A stretch of DNA of 64,000 bases from CAYJAD01 sp964370015 (lineage in GTDB: Bacteria > Desulfobacterota > Desulfovibrionia > Desulfovibrionales > Desulfovibrionaceae). This document shows positions 33,722 through 42,394 of the stretch, piece after piece. Below the pieces are notes generated by a model. It searched no databases, was not told where the DNA came from, and saw only the letters and a list, made by a program, of their open reading frames with translations. The translations under genes were made by a program, and so were the position numbers. Within the stretch, counting starts at the first letter, position 1, and every line of letters begins with the position of its first letter. The DNA is taken from assembly GCA_964370015.1 (NCBI GenBank), contig CAYJHD010000004.1:1-64000 (forward strand). The letters are read 5' to 3'.

Positions 33722-35107
33722 ATGTCTAAAAATACATCTTGGGGCGGTCGTTTTAGTAAGGGGCCAGAAGAGGCAGTGGCAGAGTATACCGAATCTTGTT
33801 CTTATGATCAGGCTTTGTATGCCCATGATATTGCTGGCTCTAAAGCCCACGCACGCATGCTAGGCCGTCAAGGCATTATAAGCACGCAAGAAGCTGAAAC
33901 CCTCGTACAAGGCCTTGATACTGTGCAAGCAGAAATCGAAGCCGGGGACTTTATGTGGAAAACGGCTCTTGAAGATGTACACATGAATATTGAATCTCGT
34001 CTGACAGAAATAGTGGGAGACGTGGGCAAGAAGTTGCATACTGGTCGTAGTCGTAATGATCAGGTGGGCCTTGCCTTTCGTCTCTTTGTTTCCGATAGCA
34101 TGCGTGAGTGGCAACGCTTAACGCGTGAACTTGTGGCCGTTTTTGTACAGCGCGCTAAAGAGCATCAAGACAGCATTTTACCGGGATATACCCACTTGCA
34201 ACCGGCTCAGCCCGTAAGTCTTGCTCAGCACATGCTTGCTTATGCATGGATGTTCACGCGCGATAGTGCGCGTATGCAAGAGTGTGAAGGGCGCGTGCGT
34301 ATATCTCCTTTAGGTGCGGCGGCTCTTGCCGGAACCACCTATGATTTAGATCCGCACTCTGTGGCGGAAGAATTGCAAATGTACGGCGTATTTCATAATT
34401 CCATGGACGCTGTGGCCGATAGAGATTTCTTGGCCGAAGCCTTGTTTACGGCTTCGTGCACCATGATGCATTTATCACGCTTTTGCGAAGAAATCTTATT
34501 GTGGGCCAATCCGGCTTTTGGCTTCATTAAGTTGCCCGATGGTTATGCCACCGGTTCGTCCATCATGCCTCAAAAGAAAAATCCCGATGTGGCTGAACTT
34601 ATGCGCGGCAAAGTAGGGCGCGTGTATGGCAGTTTAACGGCCATGCTTACCACCCTGAAGGGACTTCCGCTAACGTATAATAGAGATTTACAAGAAGACA
34701 AAGAACCCTTCTTGGATGCCGATAAAACTTTGCGTGCTTCTCTTGCTTTAATGGCTGGTATGCTGGAAGCCATCACTTTCCGTACGGATCGCATGTATGC
34801 TGCTTGTAAAGCTGGATTTTTAAATGCCACTGAGTTGGCTGACTATTTGGTTGGCAAGGGTATTCCCTTCCGCGAAGCGCATCATATCACAGGTGCCGCC
34901 GTGGCTTTGGCAGAGCAAGCAGGTAAGGGATTGGAAGATTTAGAACTGGCTGAATTGCAAAATATTTGTCCCCAAATTGAGGCGGATGTTTTTGCTGTGC
35001 TTGATTACAGAGCCGCTGTGGAGCGTCGTAATACGCCGGGGGGCACCGGTCCTAAATCTGTGCAAAAGCAGCTTATTGATATACAAACATGGTTAGAATC
35101 TCAGTAG
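33722..35107 (+). CDS. argH: Argininosuccinate lyase
   Basis: This 461-residue protein has the fumarase/lyase superfamily signature GSSIMPQKKNPD with the catalytic flexible-loop serine, and HTGRSRNDQV and GYTHLQPAQP for substrate binding. It splits argininosuccinate to arginine and fumarate. The ATG at 33722 follows GAAGAGA at a normal spacing; an in-frame ATG at 33704 lacks a site. It is coupled to argG. Confidence 0.97.
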   Translation: MSKNTSWGGRFSKGPEEAVAEYTESCSYDQALYAHDIAGSKAHARMLGRQGIISTQEAETLVQGLDTVQAEIEAGDFMWKTALEDVHMNIESRLTEIVGDVGKKLHTGRSRNDQVGLAFRLFVSDSMREWQRLTRELVAVFVQRAKEHQDSILPGYTHLQPAQPVSLAQHMLAYAWMFTRDSARMQECEGRVRISPLGAAALAGTTYDLDPHSVAEELQMYGVFHNSMDAVADRDFLAEALFTASCTMMHLSRFCEEILLWANPAFGFIKLPDGYATGSSIMPQKKNPDVAELMRGKVGRVYGSLTAMLTTLKGLPLTYNRDLQEDKEPFLDADKTLRASLALMAGMLEAITFRTDRMYAACKAGFLNATELADYLVGKGIPFREAHHITGAAVALAEQAGKGLEDLELAELQNICPQIEADVFAVLDYRAAVERRNTPGGTGPKSVQKQLIDIQTWLESQ

Positions 35108-35157
35108 AGTGACGCTGACCATAGCAATAACTTGTAAAATGAGAGAGTTTGTTCTGC

Positions 35158-35174
35158 TAACATAGCCTATGTTA
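35158..35174 (+). promoter_or_regulatory. Hairpin enclosing the EIID start codon
   Basis: TAACATA-GCC-TATGTTA (35158-35174) forms a 7-bp hairpin, and the ATG at 35169 lies inside its 3' arm. No clear ribosome binding site precedes it. The structure could lower or switch translation of the EIID-like gene. Confidence 0.3.
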
Positions 35175-35978
35175 CAAAAAAAAGTGCTTTGGCAATGTTT
35201 ACGCCGATCTTGGAGTGTGGGGGCGGCCATGTCTGCACGTCATATGCAACGTGTGGGCTTTTTGTATGCCCTTCACCCAGCTCTGGCTCATTTATATCCT
35301 CACGCGCAAGCTTTACAAGAGGCAAAGAAGCGCTATGTAAGCAATGTGCGCACCCATTGTGTCATGGCCCCCCTCTTGGTGGGCGTGTTCATTGCTTTGG
35401 AGGCGCGCGTAGCACGTAAAGAATTTCCTGCCGAGGGTATTCAAGGGCTACTGAACACAACGGCCACAACTTTATCTGCCATTGGAGATTCTTTTTTCAG
35501 CGGAACTTTATTGGTGTTGTGGGCTTTGGGATGTTTTCTTTGTTTTTTACTGGGCATGCCTCCTTCTTTTTTGGAGAATATGGTTCACGGTAATGCTTTA
35601 CCTCTTGCCACTTTCTCCATGCTTTTTCCGGCGCTGTTCTGGACAGGCTTTTTGCTTGCTCTGGTGGGTGCCTTCCGTGTATATATGTTTTTCATAGGCG
35701 TAAAGCATGGTTTGTCTGCTTTGCGTATTTTGCGTAGCTTTGACCTCATAAATTGGGCCGAGCGCATGAAGCTTTGTAATGCCATGTTGCTTAGTGCTAT
35801 TTTTTGGAAAATAACCGACGGCAAAGAGCTCTTTTTTTGGGGAAATGAGATTTGGGGCATTCTTTGTATGCTCATGGCTGTGCTGTTGGTACAAAGGGCT
35901 CATGTGCCAAGGCTTATTCTCGTGTCACTACTTTTTGTATTTTCGTTTATGCAAAGTTTAAGCATTTTGGCACAATAG
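35169..35978 (+). CDS. PTS mannose-family EIID-like membrane protein
   Basis: The 269-residue product begins like EIID proteins (LWQCLRRSWSVGAAMSARHMQ, RVGFLYALHPALAHLY) and has LLVGVFIALEARVA, then several C-terminal helices, as expected for the membrane subunit that pairs with EIIC of mannose-type PTS. It is complete at the N-terminus. No EIIA, EIIB or EIIC genes lie beside it; argH is upstream and HPr and EI follow. In related sulfate reducers mannose-type PTS genes are grouped with ptsH and ptsI, so this looks like a reduced set. Sugar transport by EIID alone is unlikely; a regulatory role or genes elsewhere must be considered. Confidence 0.75.
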   Translation: MLQKKVLWQCLRRSWSVGAAMSARHMQRVGFLYALHPALAHLYPHAQALQEAKKRYVSNVRTHCVMAPLLVGVFIALEARVARKEFPAEGIQGLLNTTATTLSAIGDSFFSGTLLVLWALGCFLCFLLGMPPSFLENMVHGNALPLATFSMLFPALFWTGFLLALVGAFRVYMFFIGVKHGLSALRILRSFDLINWAERMKLCNAMLLSAIFWKITDGKELFFWGNEIWGILCMLMAVLLVQRAHVPRLILVSLLFVFSFMQSLSILAQ

Positions 35979-36005
35979 TATACAATACTGCTGGAGGGAA
36001 AGTCG

Positions 36006-36302
36006 GTGGGGGCTTTTGCATTTGAACACACGAAACATGGCCTTTGTTACGGCATTACCGTACATGCTCCCTTGGGTTTGCATGCAAGGCCGGCTGCGCT
36101 GCTGGCGCAAGAAGCACAAATTTTTCGTGCTTCTTTGGCTGTGGAATGTGGAAAAAAACGAGCCGATGCCAAAAGCATTTTGGACTTGCTCACCCTTGGG
36201 GCCGTTTCGGGAAGTGAGCTTTTTTTCTACGCCAATGGCGAGGATGCCGAGGCTTGTCTCACTCGCATAGCTGAACTTTTTTCTACAGGGTTTAAGGAAT
36301 AA
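36006..36302 (+). CDS. ptsH: Phosphocarrier protein HPr
   Basis: This 98-residue protein has a GTG start after a GGAGGG ribosome binding site. LGLHARPAA carries the phosphate-accepting His26, and AKSILDLLTLG carries Ser57 at the position of regulatory Ser46 of Gram-positive HPr. It passes phosphate from EI to EIIA domains. It is about ten residues longer at the N-terminus than typical HPr. It lies between the EIID-like gene and ptsI with 2 bp before ptsI. Confidence 0.93.
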   Translation: MGAFAFEHTKHGLCYGITVHAPLGLHARPAALLAQEAQIFRASLAVECGKKRADAKSILDLLTLGAVSGSELFFYANGEDAEACLTRIAELFSTGFKE

Positions 36303-36304
36303 TT

Positions 36305-38074
36305 ATGGCACGTTCACAACTTTTCGGCACGGCGGTTTCTCCAGGTATTGCCATTGGTAAAATAGTGCGTACGCACCAAGAAGCGCATGTGGAAGAGCGT
36401 TTTATTGCTCCAGAAGAAATAGACGGAGAAATAGAAAAATTACGCACGGCCACGGTGCATGTGTATGAAGATTTACGTGCCAGCCAGCAAAATATGCGCG
36501 GACAAATGGCTGAGCATAGCAGCATTATACAAACGCATATTATGATCAGCAAAGATCCGCGTCTTTTGGATGATGCTGAAGAATTTGTGCGCACCCAGAG
36601 GTTGTGTGCGCCATGGGCTTTACAAAAAGCCATTGATGCTTTGTGTATGGCTTTTTTAGATATTGATGACCCCTATTTGCAAGAAAGAGCTTTGGACTTG
36701 CGCGCAGTGGGCTTGCGCTTGCAATGTCGCCTTGCCGGAAAAGAATACGTGCCGCTGGTGGGAGATTCACCGCGTGTGCATATGGCAGAAGATTTATCCC
36801 CTGTGGACACGCTTGATTTGCCCGCTGAACGTATTTTAGCCTTGGTCATGGCTGAGGGCGGCGTCACTTCGCATACGGCCATTTTGGCGCGTTCTTTGCG
36901 CATTCCTGCGGTGATGGGTGTGACGGGTATCTTGGAAATTGCCAAAGAAGGCGATCTTGTCATTGTGGATGCTTTGCAAGGTTGCGTTTATATAGATCCC
37001 GATGAGCAAGAGCTTGAGCTTTACCACCAAAAACGTGCGGATTATTTGGCATGGGTGGAAAATGTACGCCAAAGTGGGCATTTGGCGGCTGAAACGCGTG
37101 ATGCCGTACGCGTCATGGTGCAGGCTAATCTTGAACAAGCCGCTGAAGTGGATAGCATTGCAGATCATGGTGCTGAAGGTGTGGGCTTATATCGTACAGA
37201 ATTTGCCTATTTACGTGGCAGAAAGCTGCCCACGGAAGAGCAACTGTATAAAGAATATGCTGAAGTGGTACAAAAGCTTGCGCCGCAAAGAGTGATTTTC
37301 CGCGTATTGGACGTGGGTGCCGATAAAATGCTGGATATGCAAACAAGCCTTAAGGAAGCTAATCCTGCCTTGGGTTTAAGAGGCATTCGTTTTTGTTTGC
37401 GACATCAAGGCCTTTTACGCACACAATTTCGTGCCTTGTACCGTGCAGCCTTGCATGGCAATATGGCCATTATGCTTCCCATGATTTCTTGTATGGAAGA
37501 AGTGCACACGGTGAAGCATATCCTTGAAGAAGTACGTCAAGATCTAAAAGCGCAGGGCATAGATCATGCCGAATATCTTCCCTTAGGCATCATGATTGAA
37601 GTGCCTTCGGCGGTGATGATTGCCGATGCCTTGGCTCGTGAGTGTGATTTCTTTAGTATTGGCACCAACGATCTTGTGCATTACTTACTTGGCATTGACC
37701 GTGGCAATAAGCATGTGGCTTATTTACATCAGCCTTTGCATCCGGCGGTGACACGTTCTTTGAAACGAGTTATCGACTGTGCCCATAGAGAGGGCATTAG
37801 CGTGGCTGTGTGTGGTGAAATGGCGACAGATCCATATTGTATGGCGGTACTCTTGGGCATGGGCGTGGATATTGTTTCGGCCACGCCGCAATATATTCCG
37901 GCCATTAAGCATCTTGTGCGTTCTTTAAATGCAGAGCAATGTTATCAAATGATGCAAACGGTACTTAAAACTTCAGATACGGCGGCTTGTATGCGCATAG
38001 TAAGGGAATGTCTTGCGCAAAGTTTATCTGAGGATTACTCTTTTTATTCGACTATGCTTCCCACCAATGGATAA
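36305..38074 (+). CDS. ptsI: PTS enzyme I
   Basis: This 589-residue protein has the phosphohistidine domain GGVTSHTAILARS with His190, the PEP-binding region (GVGLYRTEFAYL, RVLDVGADKML) and the C-terminal FSIGTNDLVHYLLGIDRGN and VCGEMATDP with the catalytic cysteine. It phosphorylates HPr from PEP. It is cytosolic. It follows ptsH by 2 bp and precedes smpB by 3 bp. Confidence 0.95.
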   Translation: MARSQLFGTAVSPGIAIGKIVRTHQEAHVEERFIAPEEIDGEIEKLRTATVHVYEDLRASQQNMRGQMAEHSSIIQTHIMISKDPRLLDDAEEFVRTQRLCAPWALQKAIDALCMAFLDIDDPYLQERALDLRAVGLRLQCRLAGKEYVPLVGDSPRVHMAEDLSPVDTLDLPAERILALVMAEGGVTSHTAILARSLRIPAVMGVTGILEIAKEGDLVIVDALQGCVYIDPDEQELELYHQKRADYLAWVENVRQSGHLAAETRDAVRVMVQANLEQAAEVDSIADHGAEGVGLYRTEFAYLRGRKLPTEEQLYKEYAEVVQKLAPQRVIFRVLDVGADKMLDMQTSLKEANPALGLRGIRFCLRHQGLLRTQFRALYRAALHGNMAIMLPMISCMEEVHTVKHILEEVRQDLKAQGIDHAEYLPLGIMIEVPSAVMIADALARECDFFSIGTNDLVHYLLGIDRGNKHVAYLHQPLHPAVTRSLKRVIDCAHREGISVAVCGEMATDPYCMAVLLGMGVDIVSATPQYIPAIKHLVRSLNAEQCYQMMQTVLKTSDTAACMRIVRECLAQSLSEDYSFYSTMLPTNG

Positions 38075-38077
38075 TAT

Positions 38078-38542
38078 ATGGCAAAGAAAAATTCTCCTGC
38101 AACCATCGCTCCCAATAAAAAAGCACGCCATCTGTATGAATTGAGTGATTTTTTGGAAGCAGGTATCAGTCTTACAGGGCCTGAGGTAAAAAGTTTACGC
38201 CAAGGGAAAGTAAACTTTATGGATTCTTATGTGGACTTTAAAAATGGCGAAGCCTTCGTGGTGGGTATGCATATTGCCCCATATGACAATGCAGGCTACG
38301 TGGTACAAGAACCCACCAGAAATAGAAAATTACTTTTGCATGCGCGTGAAATAAATAGCCTTGCTGCTCAAGTGGAGCAAAAAGGGCTCACCATAGTACC
38401 TGTGAAGTTGTACTTTAAACAGGGAAAAATTAAATTAGAAATTGCTGTGGGGCGCGGTAAAAAATTGCATGACCATAGAGAGAGCTTGAAAAGACGCGCC
38501 GAAGAAAGAGACGTGGAGCGCACCTTGAGCGGCCGTGATTAG
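38078..38542 (+). CDS. smpB: SsrA-binding protein SmpB
   Basis: This 154-residue protein has the family stretches NKKARHLYEL, LTGPEVKSLRQGKVNF and APYDNAGYVVQEPTRNRKLLLH, plus the basic C-terminal tail (HDHRESLKRRAEERD) that enters the mRNA channel of stalled ribosomes. It delivers tmRNA for trans-translation. Its gene follows ptsI by 3 bp; tmRNA itself was not found in the window. Confidence 0.96.
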   Translation: MAKKNSPATIAPNKKARHLYELSDFLEAGISLTGPEVKSLRQGKVNFMDSYVDFKNGEAFVVGMHIAPYDNAGYVVQEPTRNRKLLLHAREINSLAAQVEQKGLTIVPVKLYFKQGKIKLEIAVGRGKKLHDHRESLKRRAEERDVERTLSGRD

Positions 38543-38612
38543 GTATATGTACGGCTCAAAGTAGAAAACTCGAGGCTTATATAAAATTACTTCCCCTGCT
38601 GAGATGGGGATG

Positions 38613-38654
38613 TTGCCAGAAATGACATGCATATGTGTTTCTGGCAATTTTTTT
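38613..38654 (+). terminator. Rho-independent terminator after smpB
   Basis: TTGCCAGAAA (38613-38622) pairs perfectly with TTTCTGGCAA (38638-38647), followed by seven T. It ends the PTS-smpB transcript. Confidence 0.93.
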
Positions 38655-38784
38655 GGAAAAAACTATTTCTACTATGACATACATGGTAGACGCGCGAATG
38701 TTTTTCCTTTTTTTATAAAGTTTTCTTGTCATGACGGCAGAAAGATATATTTTTATAGATATAACCTTTTGCCCAAGGAAAGCC

Positions 38785-41634
38785 ATGCCTCATGCTCCTC
38801 CTGTTCAGCAAGAATCCTCAATAACATCACCAACTCTTATGTCCATGGCGGCGTCGGAAATTAAAACTGCGTTGGCGCATGGGCATGCAGTACGCCAGTC
38901 TTCTTTTTTTCCTCCCTTACAAGCTTTACTGTTATGGCAAAGCTTAAGTTTGTTTTGGTTCTGTGGCTTGTTGCTGCCACAAATACCACTACAAGTTTTC
39001 TGTTTTTTATTATTCCTTTTCTTTATGGATGCGCGGTTGCGTCAGAAAAGTAATGCTTTTATGGCTATATGTCTTTTATTATTGGGAGCTTTAGCCTTGA
39101 CGCAAACTTTACCAAAGCGCCCAGCCCCAGCCGCTTGGACCATGCAAGAGGGGGTGCCTGTATCCGTGCTTTTGGAAGGAGAAGTAGTTAGGGTACGTTC
39201 TTTACCGCAAGGGCGTGTGCAAGTCATTTTGCAACATCTTAAGCCCATGGAGCCACATCTTGAACAGCACAAAGCCTTGGAAGGGCTTGCTGTATGGACA
39301 TGGCAATGGTCGTCAAAATTCATACAAGAAAAAGAATCGCGTGGTCTTTCCTTTCCTTTGCCGGGGCAAAAGGTACGCATTACGGCAAAAGTTCGCACCA
39401 CGGAGTCATATCGCAATAGATGGGGGAGTGATTTTGGGTTTTACTGGCAAAGCCAAGGCGTTTTTTGGCGTCTATGGACTCGTGATACCATGGGGAATCC
39501 GCAAATTCTAGGAAAAGCGCAGTATTGGGCGCAGCTACGGCAAGATGTTATGCATGAATTTGAAAAGACCATGAACAGGGTACGTGAAAAACAAGGGAAG
39601 GGTGAAGGAGCTCAAAACAAGTCCATTGAACAACAAGCTCTAGCCTTTTTACCAGCTTTGCTTTTGGGTGAACGCTTTGTCCTGACACATACAACCATGG
39701 AAGATATGCAAGCTCTTTCTTTGGTGCATTCTTTAGCATTATCGGGGCAACATCTAGCCTTTGCGGCTTTACTGGCTTGGGCTTTGCTGCAAGTTCTCTC
39801 CCATTGTGCACCACAGATATTTTTACGTATATCGCGACAAAAGATATTTGTTATATGTGCCTTACCTTTGGCATTACTTTATTTGTGGCTTGGTAATGCA
39901 TCTCCTTCGCTTTTGCGTGCTTTTATTATGCTTGTGATGTTTTCAGTGGTTCTTTGGCGATATACAGTGGTGAATCTGGCCACGATACTTTGGGCTACAG
40001 TGTGTCTTATAACGCTTTTTGCCCCTTTAATACTATATCATGTGGGTTTGCAATTATCTGTGTTGTGTGTGGGGAGCATTTGCCTTGTGGGACCATTATT
40101 GCGCCGTGTAAAATCTATTATTCCTTTGCATAGGAAACAAAGCTTTTGGCAGCGCATGTGGGCGCAAATAAAACGTTTTTTCTTACAGATATTTGTTATT
40201 TCTTTGGCCATTCAAGTGGCACTGTTACCGATAATGCTTTTGTATTTTGAACCTAGCGGATTGTGGTTTGTAACAAATCTCATATGGCTTCCTCTTGTGG
40301 GTTTTTGGGTGCTGCCTTGGGGAGCTTTGGGATTGCTATTTTCTTGCATAGAGCAATGGAATATGGCTGTTTTTATGGTGCAATTGGCCGCTTTAGCATG
40401 CAAAACTTTGCTTCTATTGGCGGAGAGAATGCATAACTTTGGCTTATTGGATTTTACTGCTGTTTTACGTCCACACTGGAGCAGTGTACTTGCTTGGATA
40501 TCACTCATGCTGGGGTTAGCCTTACTGCCAGGGCGAATATCTTGGCAAAGAGCACGACAAGGAAGAGCAAATATACCTAACAAAATACAATCTTTGTTTT
40601 TCTTGGCGGCTTTTTTGTTTTGTATAGGGCCTGTGGTGCGCTATGTGCAGTATAGGAAATTTGAGGTTCGGTTAGAAATGTTTGATGTGGGGCATGGGCA
40701 AGCTCTGGCTATTACTATTCCAGGGGGAGCGCGTGTATTGGTCGATGGTGCTGGATCTACCTCTTTTTCATTTGATCCAGGCACACGGCTGGTGTTGCCT
40801 AGTCTTGTATATAATAATGCGCCACGCATGTGGGCCATGATAAGTACACACCCCGATGTGGATCATGCACGAGGTTTAGTGCATATGCTTGCACATATGT
40901 CGCCTAAGTATTTTTACACCAATGGTAAGGATTTTGGTACCCATGAGCAGAAGCTTTGGAAAAATATAGAGCAAAGAAAGCCTTTACCAGCGCAAAGTTC
41001 CTTGTTCACCGGACAGAGCATTGCTTTGCCCATGCATAATTTTGATATGCTACCACCACTTACTTTAGAAGTGCTTTCGCCGCCAGCAAAGGGTTCATTT
41101 ACCGGTAATGATGCGTCGCTTATTTTGCGCTTAGTACAAGGTGAGGGCGCACAGCGTGTGGGCTTAGCGCTTTTGTGTGGTGATGCAGAGGCATCAGCTT
41201 TACAAGCACTTTTGGCATCAGGTAGGGATATCTCTGCCAAGGTGTTGGTGTTACCTCATCATGGTGCTTTGGATGGTCATATGCCGCAATTGTATGATGC
41301 CGTAGGGCCTTCCATAGCTTTGGCCAGCACGGGCAGACAAAATGCCTATGGGCATCCTCACGTTTTGGTGCGTAAGACGCTGAAAGAAAAAAATATACCT
41401 TTGTATACCACGGCAGAAGGAGGAGCTATAGAAATAATTTTTGATAAAGATGTACACATGCAAAAAATGTTTAGAAATACATCATTGGGTTATTTGCCTT
41501 TTTTAAAAAATTACTATAACATGTTCTATCATAATGGTTCTATAAGGGGATGGTCATGGACAGGGACTTTGTGGGCGTGTACTCGCGTAAAGACGCACTG
41601 GGCGAAAAAGTCTATTATTTTGCGTGGTCCATAG
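38785..41634 (+). CDS. comEC: ComEC/Rec2-type DNA uptake channel
   Basis: This product of about 949 residues has an N-terminal DUF4131-like part, a competence domain of about ten membrane helices (ALLLGERFVLTHTTMEDMQ, VHSLALSGQHLAF, GNASPSLLRAF) and a periplasmic metallo-beta-lactamase-like domain (FDVGHGQALAITIPGG, VDGAG, STHPDVDHARG, LPHHGALDGH). In naturally competent bacteria it carries one DNA strand inward. ATG 38785 has AAGGAA in front and is preferred over 38731. The last 85 nt overlap the next gene in another frame, so the final 28 residues are a tail not typical of the family. No other competence gene is nearby. Confidence 0.85.
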   Translation: MPHAPPVQQESSITSPTLMSMAASEIKTALAHGHAVRQSSFFPPLQALLLWQSLSLFWFCGLLLPQIPLQVFCFLLFLFFMDARLRQKSNAFMAICLLLLGALALTQTLPKRPAPAAWTMQEGVPVSVLLEGEVVRVRSLPQGRVQVILQHLKPMEPHLEQHKALEGLAVWTWQWSSKFIQEKESRGLSFPLPGQKVRITAKVRTTESYRNRWGSDFGFYWQSQGVFWRLWTRDTMGNPQILGKAQYWAQLRQDVMHEFEKTMNRVREKQGKGEGAQNKSIEQQALAFLPALLLGERFVLTHTTMEDMQALSLVHSLALSGQHLAFAALLAWALLQVLSHCAPQIFLRISRQKIFVICALPLALLYLWLGNASPSLLRAFIMLVMFSVVLWRYTVVNLATILWATVCLITLFAPLILYHVGLQLSVLCVGSICLVGPLLRRVKSIIPLHRKQSFWQRMWAQIKRFFLQIFVISLAIQVALLPIMLLYFEPSGLWFVTNLIWLPLVGFWVLPWGALGLLFSCIEQWNMAVFMVQLAALACKTLLLLAERMHNFGLLDFTAVLRPHWSSVLAWISLMLGLALLPGRISWQRARQGRANIPNKIQSLFFLAAFLFCIGPVVRYVQYRKFEVRLEMFDVGHGQALAITIPGGARVLVDGAGSTSFSFDPGTRLVLPSLVYNNAPRMWAMISTHPDVDHARGLVHMLAHMSPKYFYTNGKDFGTHEQKLWKNIEQRKPLPAQSSLFTGQSIALPMHNFDMLPPLTLEVLSPPAKGSFTGNDASLILRLVQGEGAQRVGLALLCGDAEASALQALLASGRDISAKVLVLPHHGALDGHMPQLYDAVGPSIALASTGRQNAYGHPHVLVRKTLKEKNIPLYTTAEGGAIEIIFDKDVHMQKMFRNTSLGYLPFLKNYYNMFYHNGSIRGWSWTGTLWACTRVKTHWAKKSIILRGP

Positions 41635-42245
41635 GCGAATTGTACTCCCTTCAAGTATTAAATGCTTTTTTTCAACCCGCCGCTGAAGTTTCCAAGACCA
41701 TTGATGCCGACACCTTCGCAGCCATGTTTGTGCATGAACCAGGTATACAAAAATACCCCAAAGGCGAAGCGCACCGTATACTCACTGAAGGAAAGAAGGC
41801 TTCTTCCAAGGATGCAGTGGAAGGTACGCTGCGAGAGCTATTCCGTAAGGCTTTGGTACGTATCAAGCGCACGGGATCTGTGGAAAGTTCTTTGCCCATC
41901 ATACGAAACTTGCTGGAAGTACAAGAAGGTATTACTGAAAAACATAAGCATATGTTTAGCGAGTTTGGCGTGGAACTGCGTAAAAATAAGTGTTATCCCG
42001 AAGCCATGGCCTTTGCGCAGCGCACCCTTGTGTTGAGCCAAAATGATGATCATGCACATTTTAATGTGGCACGCATTCTCATTGATATGGGCGATTATGA
42101 TGAAGCCGAACAGCATCTTTTAACGGCGCAATATATCAACCCCGATAGTCGAATTTATAAAAAATCACTGCAATATATTTCTTTATTACGTTTGCAAAAT
42201 GACGACTTAAAAGCGAATACCTCGCCCATAAAACTAGAGATGTAA
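41556..42245 (+). CDS. TPR-like hypothetical protein
   Basis: The 229-residue product has a C-terminal tetratricopeptide-like pair (YPEAMAFAQRTLVLSQNDDHAHFNVARILIDMG in two helices, then YDEAEQHLLTAQYINPDS). Its N-terminal 100 residues were not recognised and include FVGVYSRKDALGEKVYYFAWSIGE. It is probably cytosolic, with no signal peptide. ATG 41556 follows AAGGGG with correct spacing, which supports it over 41550. It overlaps the 3' end of comEC. Its role is unknown; a protein-interaction function is suggested only by the repeats. Confidence 0.7.
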   Translation: MDRDFVGVYSRKDALGEKVYYFAWSIGELYSLQVLNAFFQPAAEVSKTIDADTFAAMFVHEPGIQKYPKGEAHRILTEGKKASSKDAVEGTLRELFRKALVRIKRTGSVESSLPIIRNLLEVQEGITEKHKHMFSEFGVELRKNKCYPEAMAFAQRTLVLSQNDDHAHFNVARILIDMGDYDEAEQHLLTAQYINPDSRIYKKSLQYISLLRLQNDDLKANTSPIKLEM

Positions 42246-42258
42246 AAATTTCATAGAG

Positions 42259-42287
42259 CCCTTTTCGTCATCGGAAAGGGTTTTTTT
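42259..42287 (+). terminator. Rho-independent terminator
   Basis: CCCTTTTCG (42259-42267) pairs with CGGAAAGGG (42272-42280) with one G-U pair and a 4-nt loop, followed by seven T. It ends the comEC unit before cobD. Confidence 0.9.
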
Positions 42288-42394
42288 ATGAGAAAATCTC
42301 ATGCCTATGGGGAGTACGACGTATAGTTTTTTGAAACAATGGCATGCTGATAGTAATGTGTTGATACTCTTTAGAATATAAGAAGGATGTGAGC

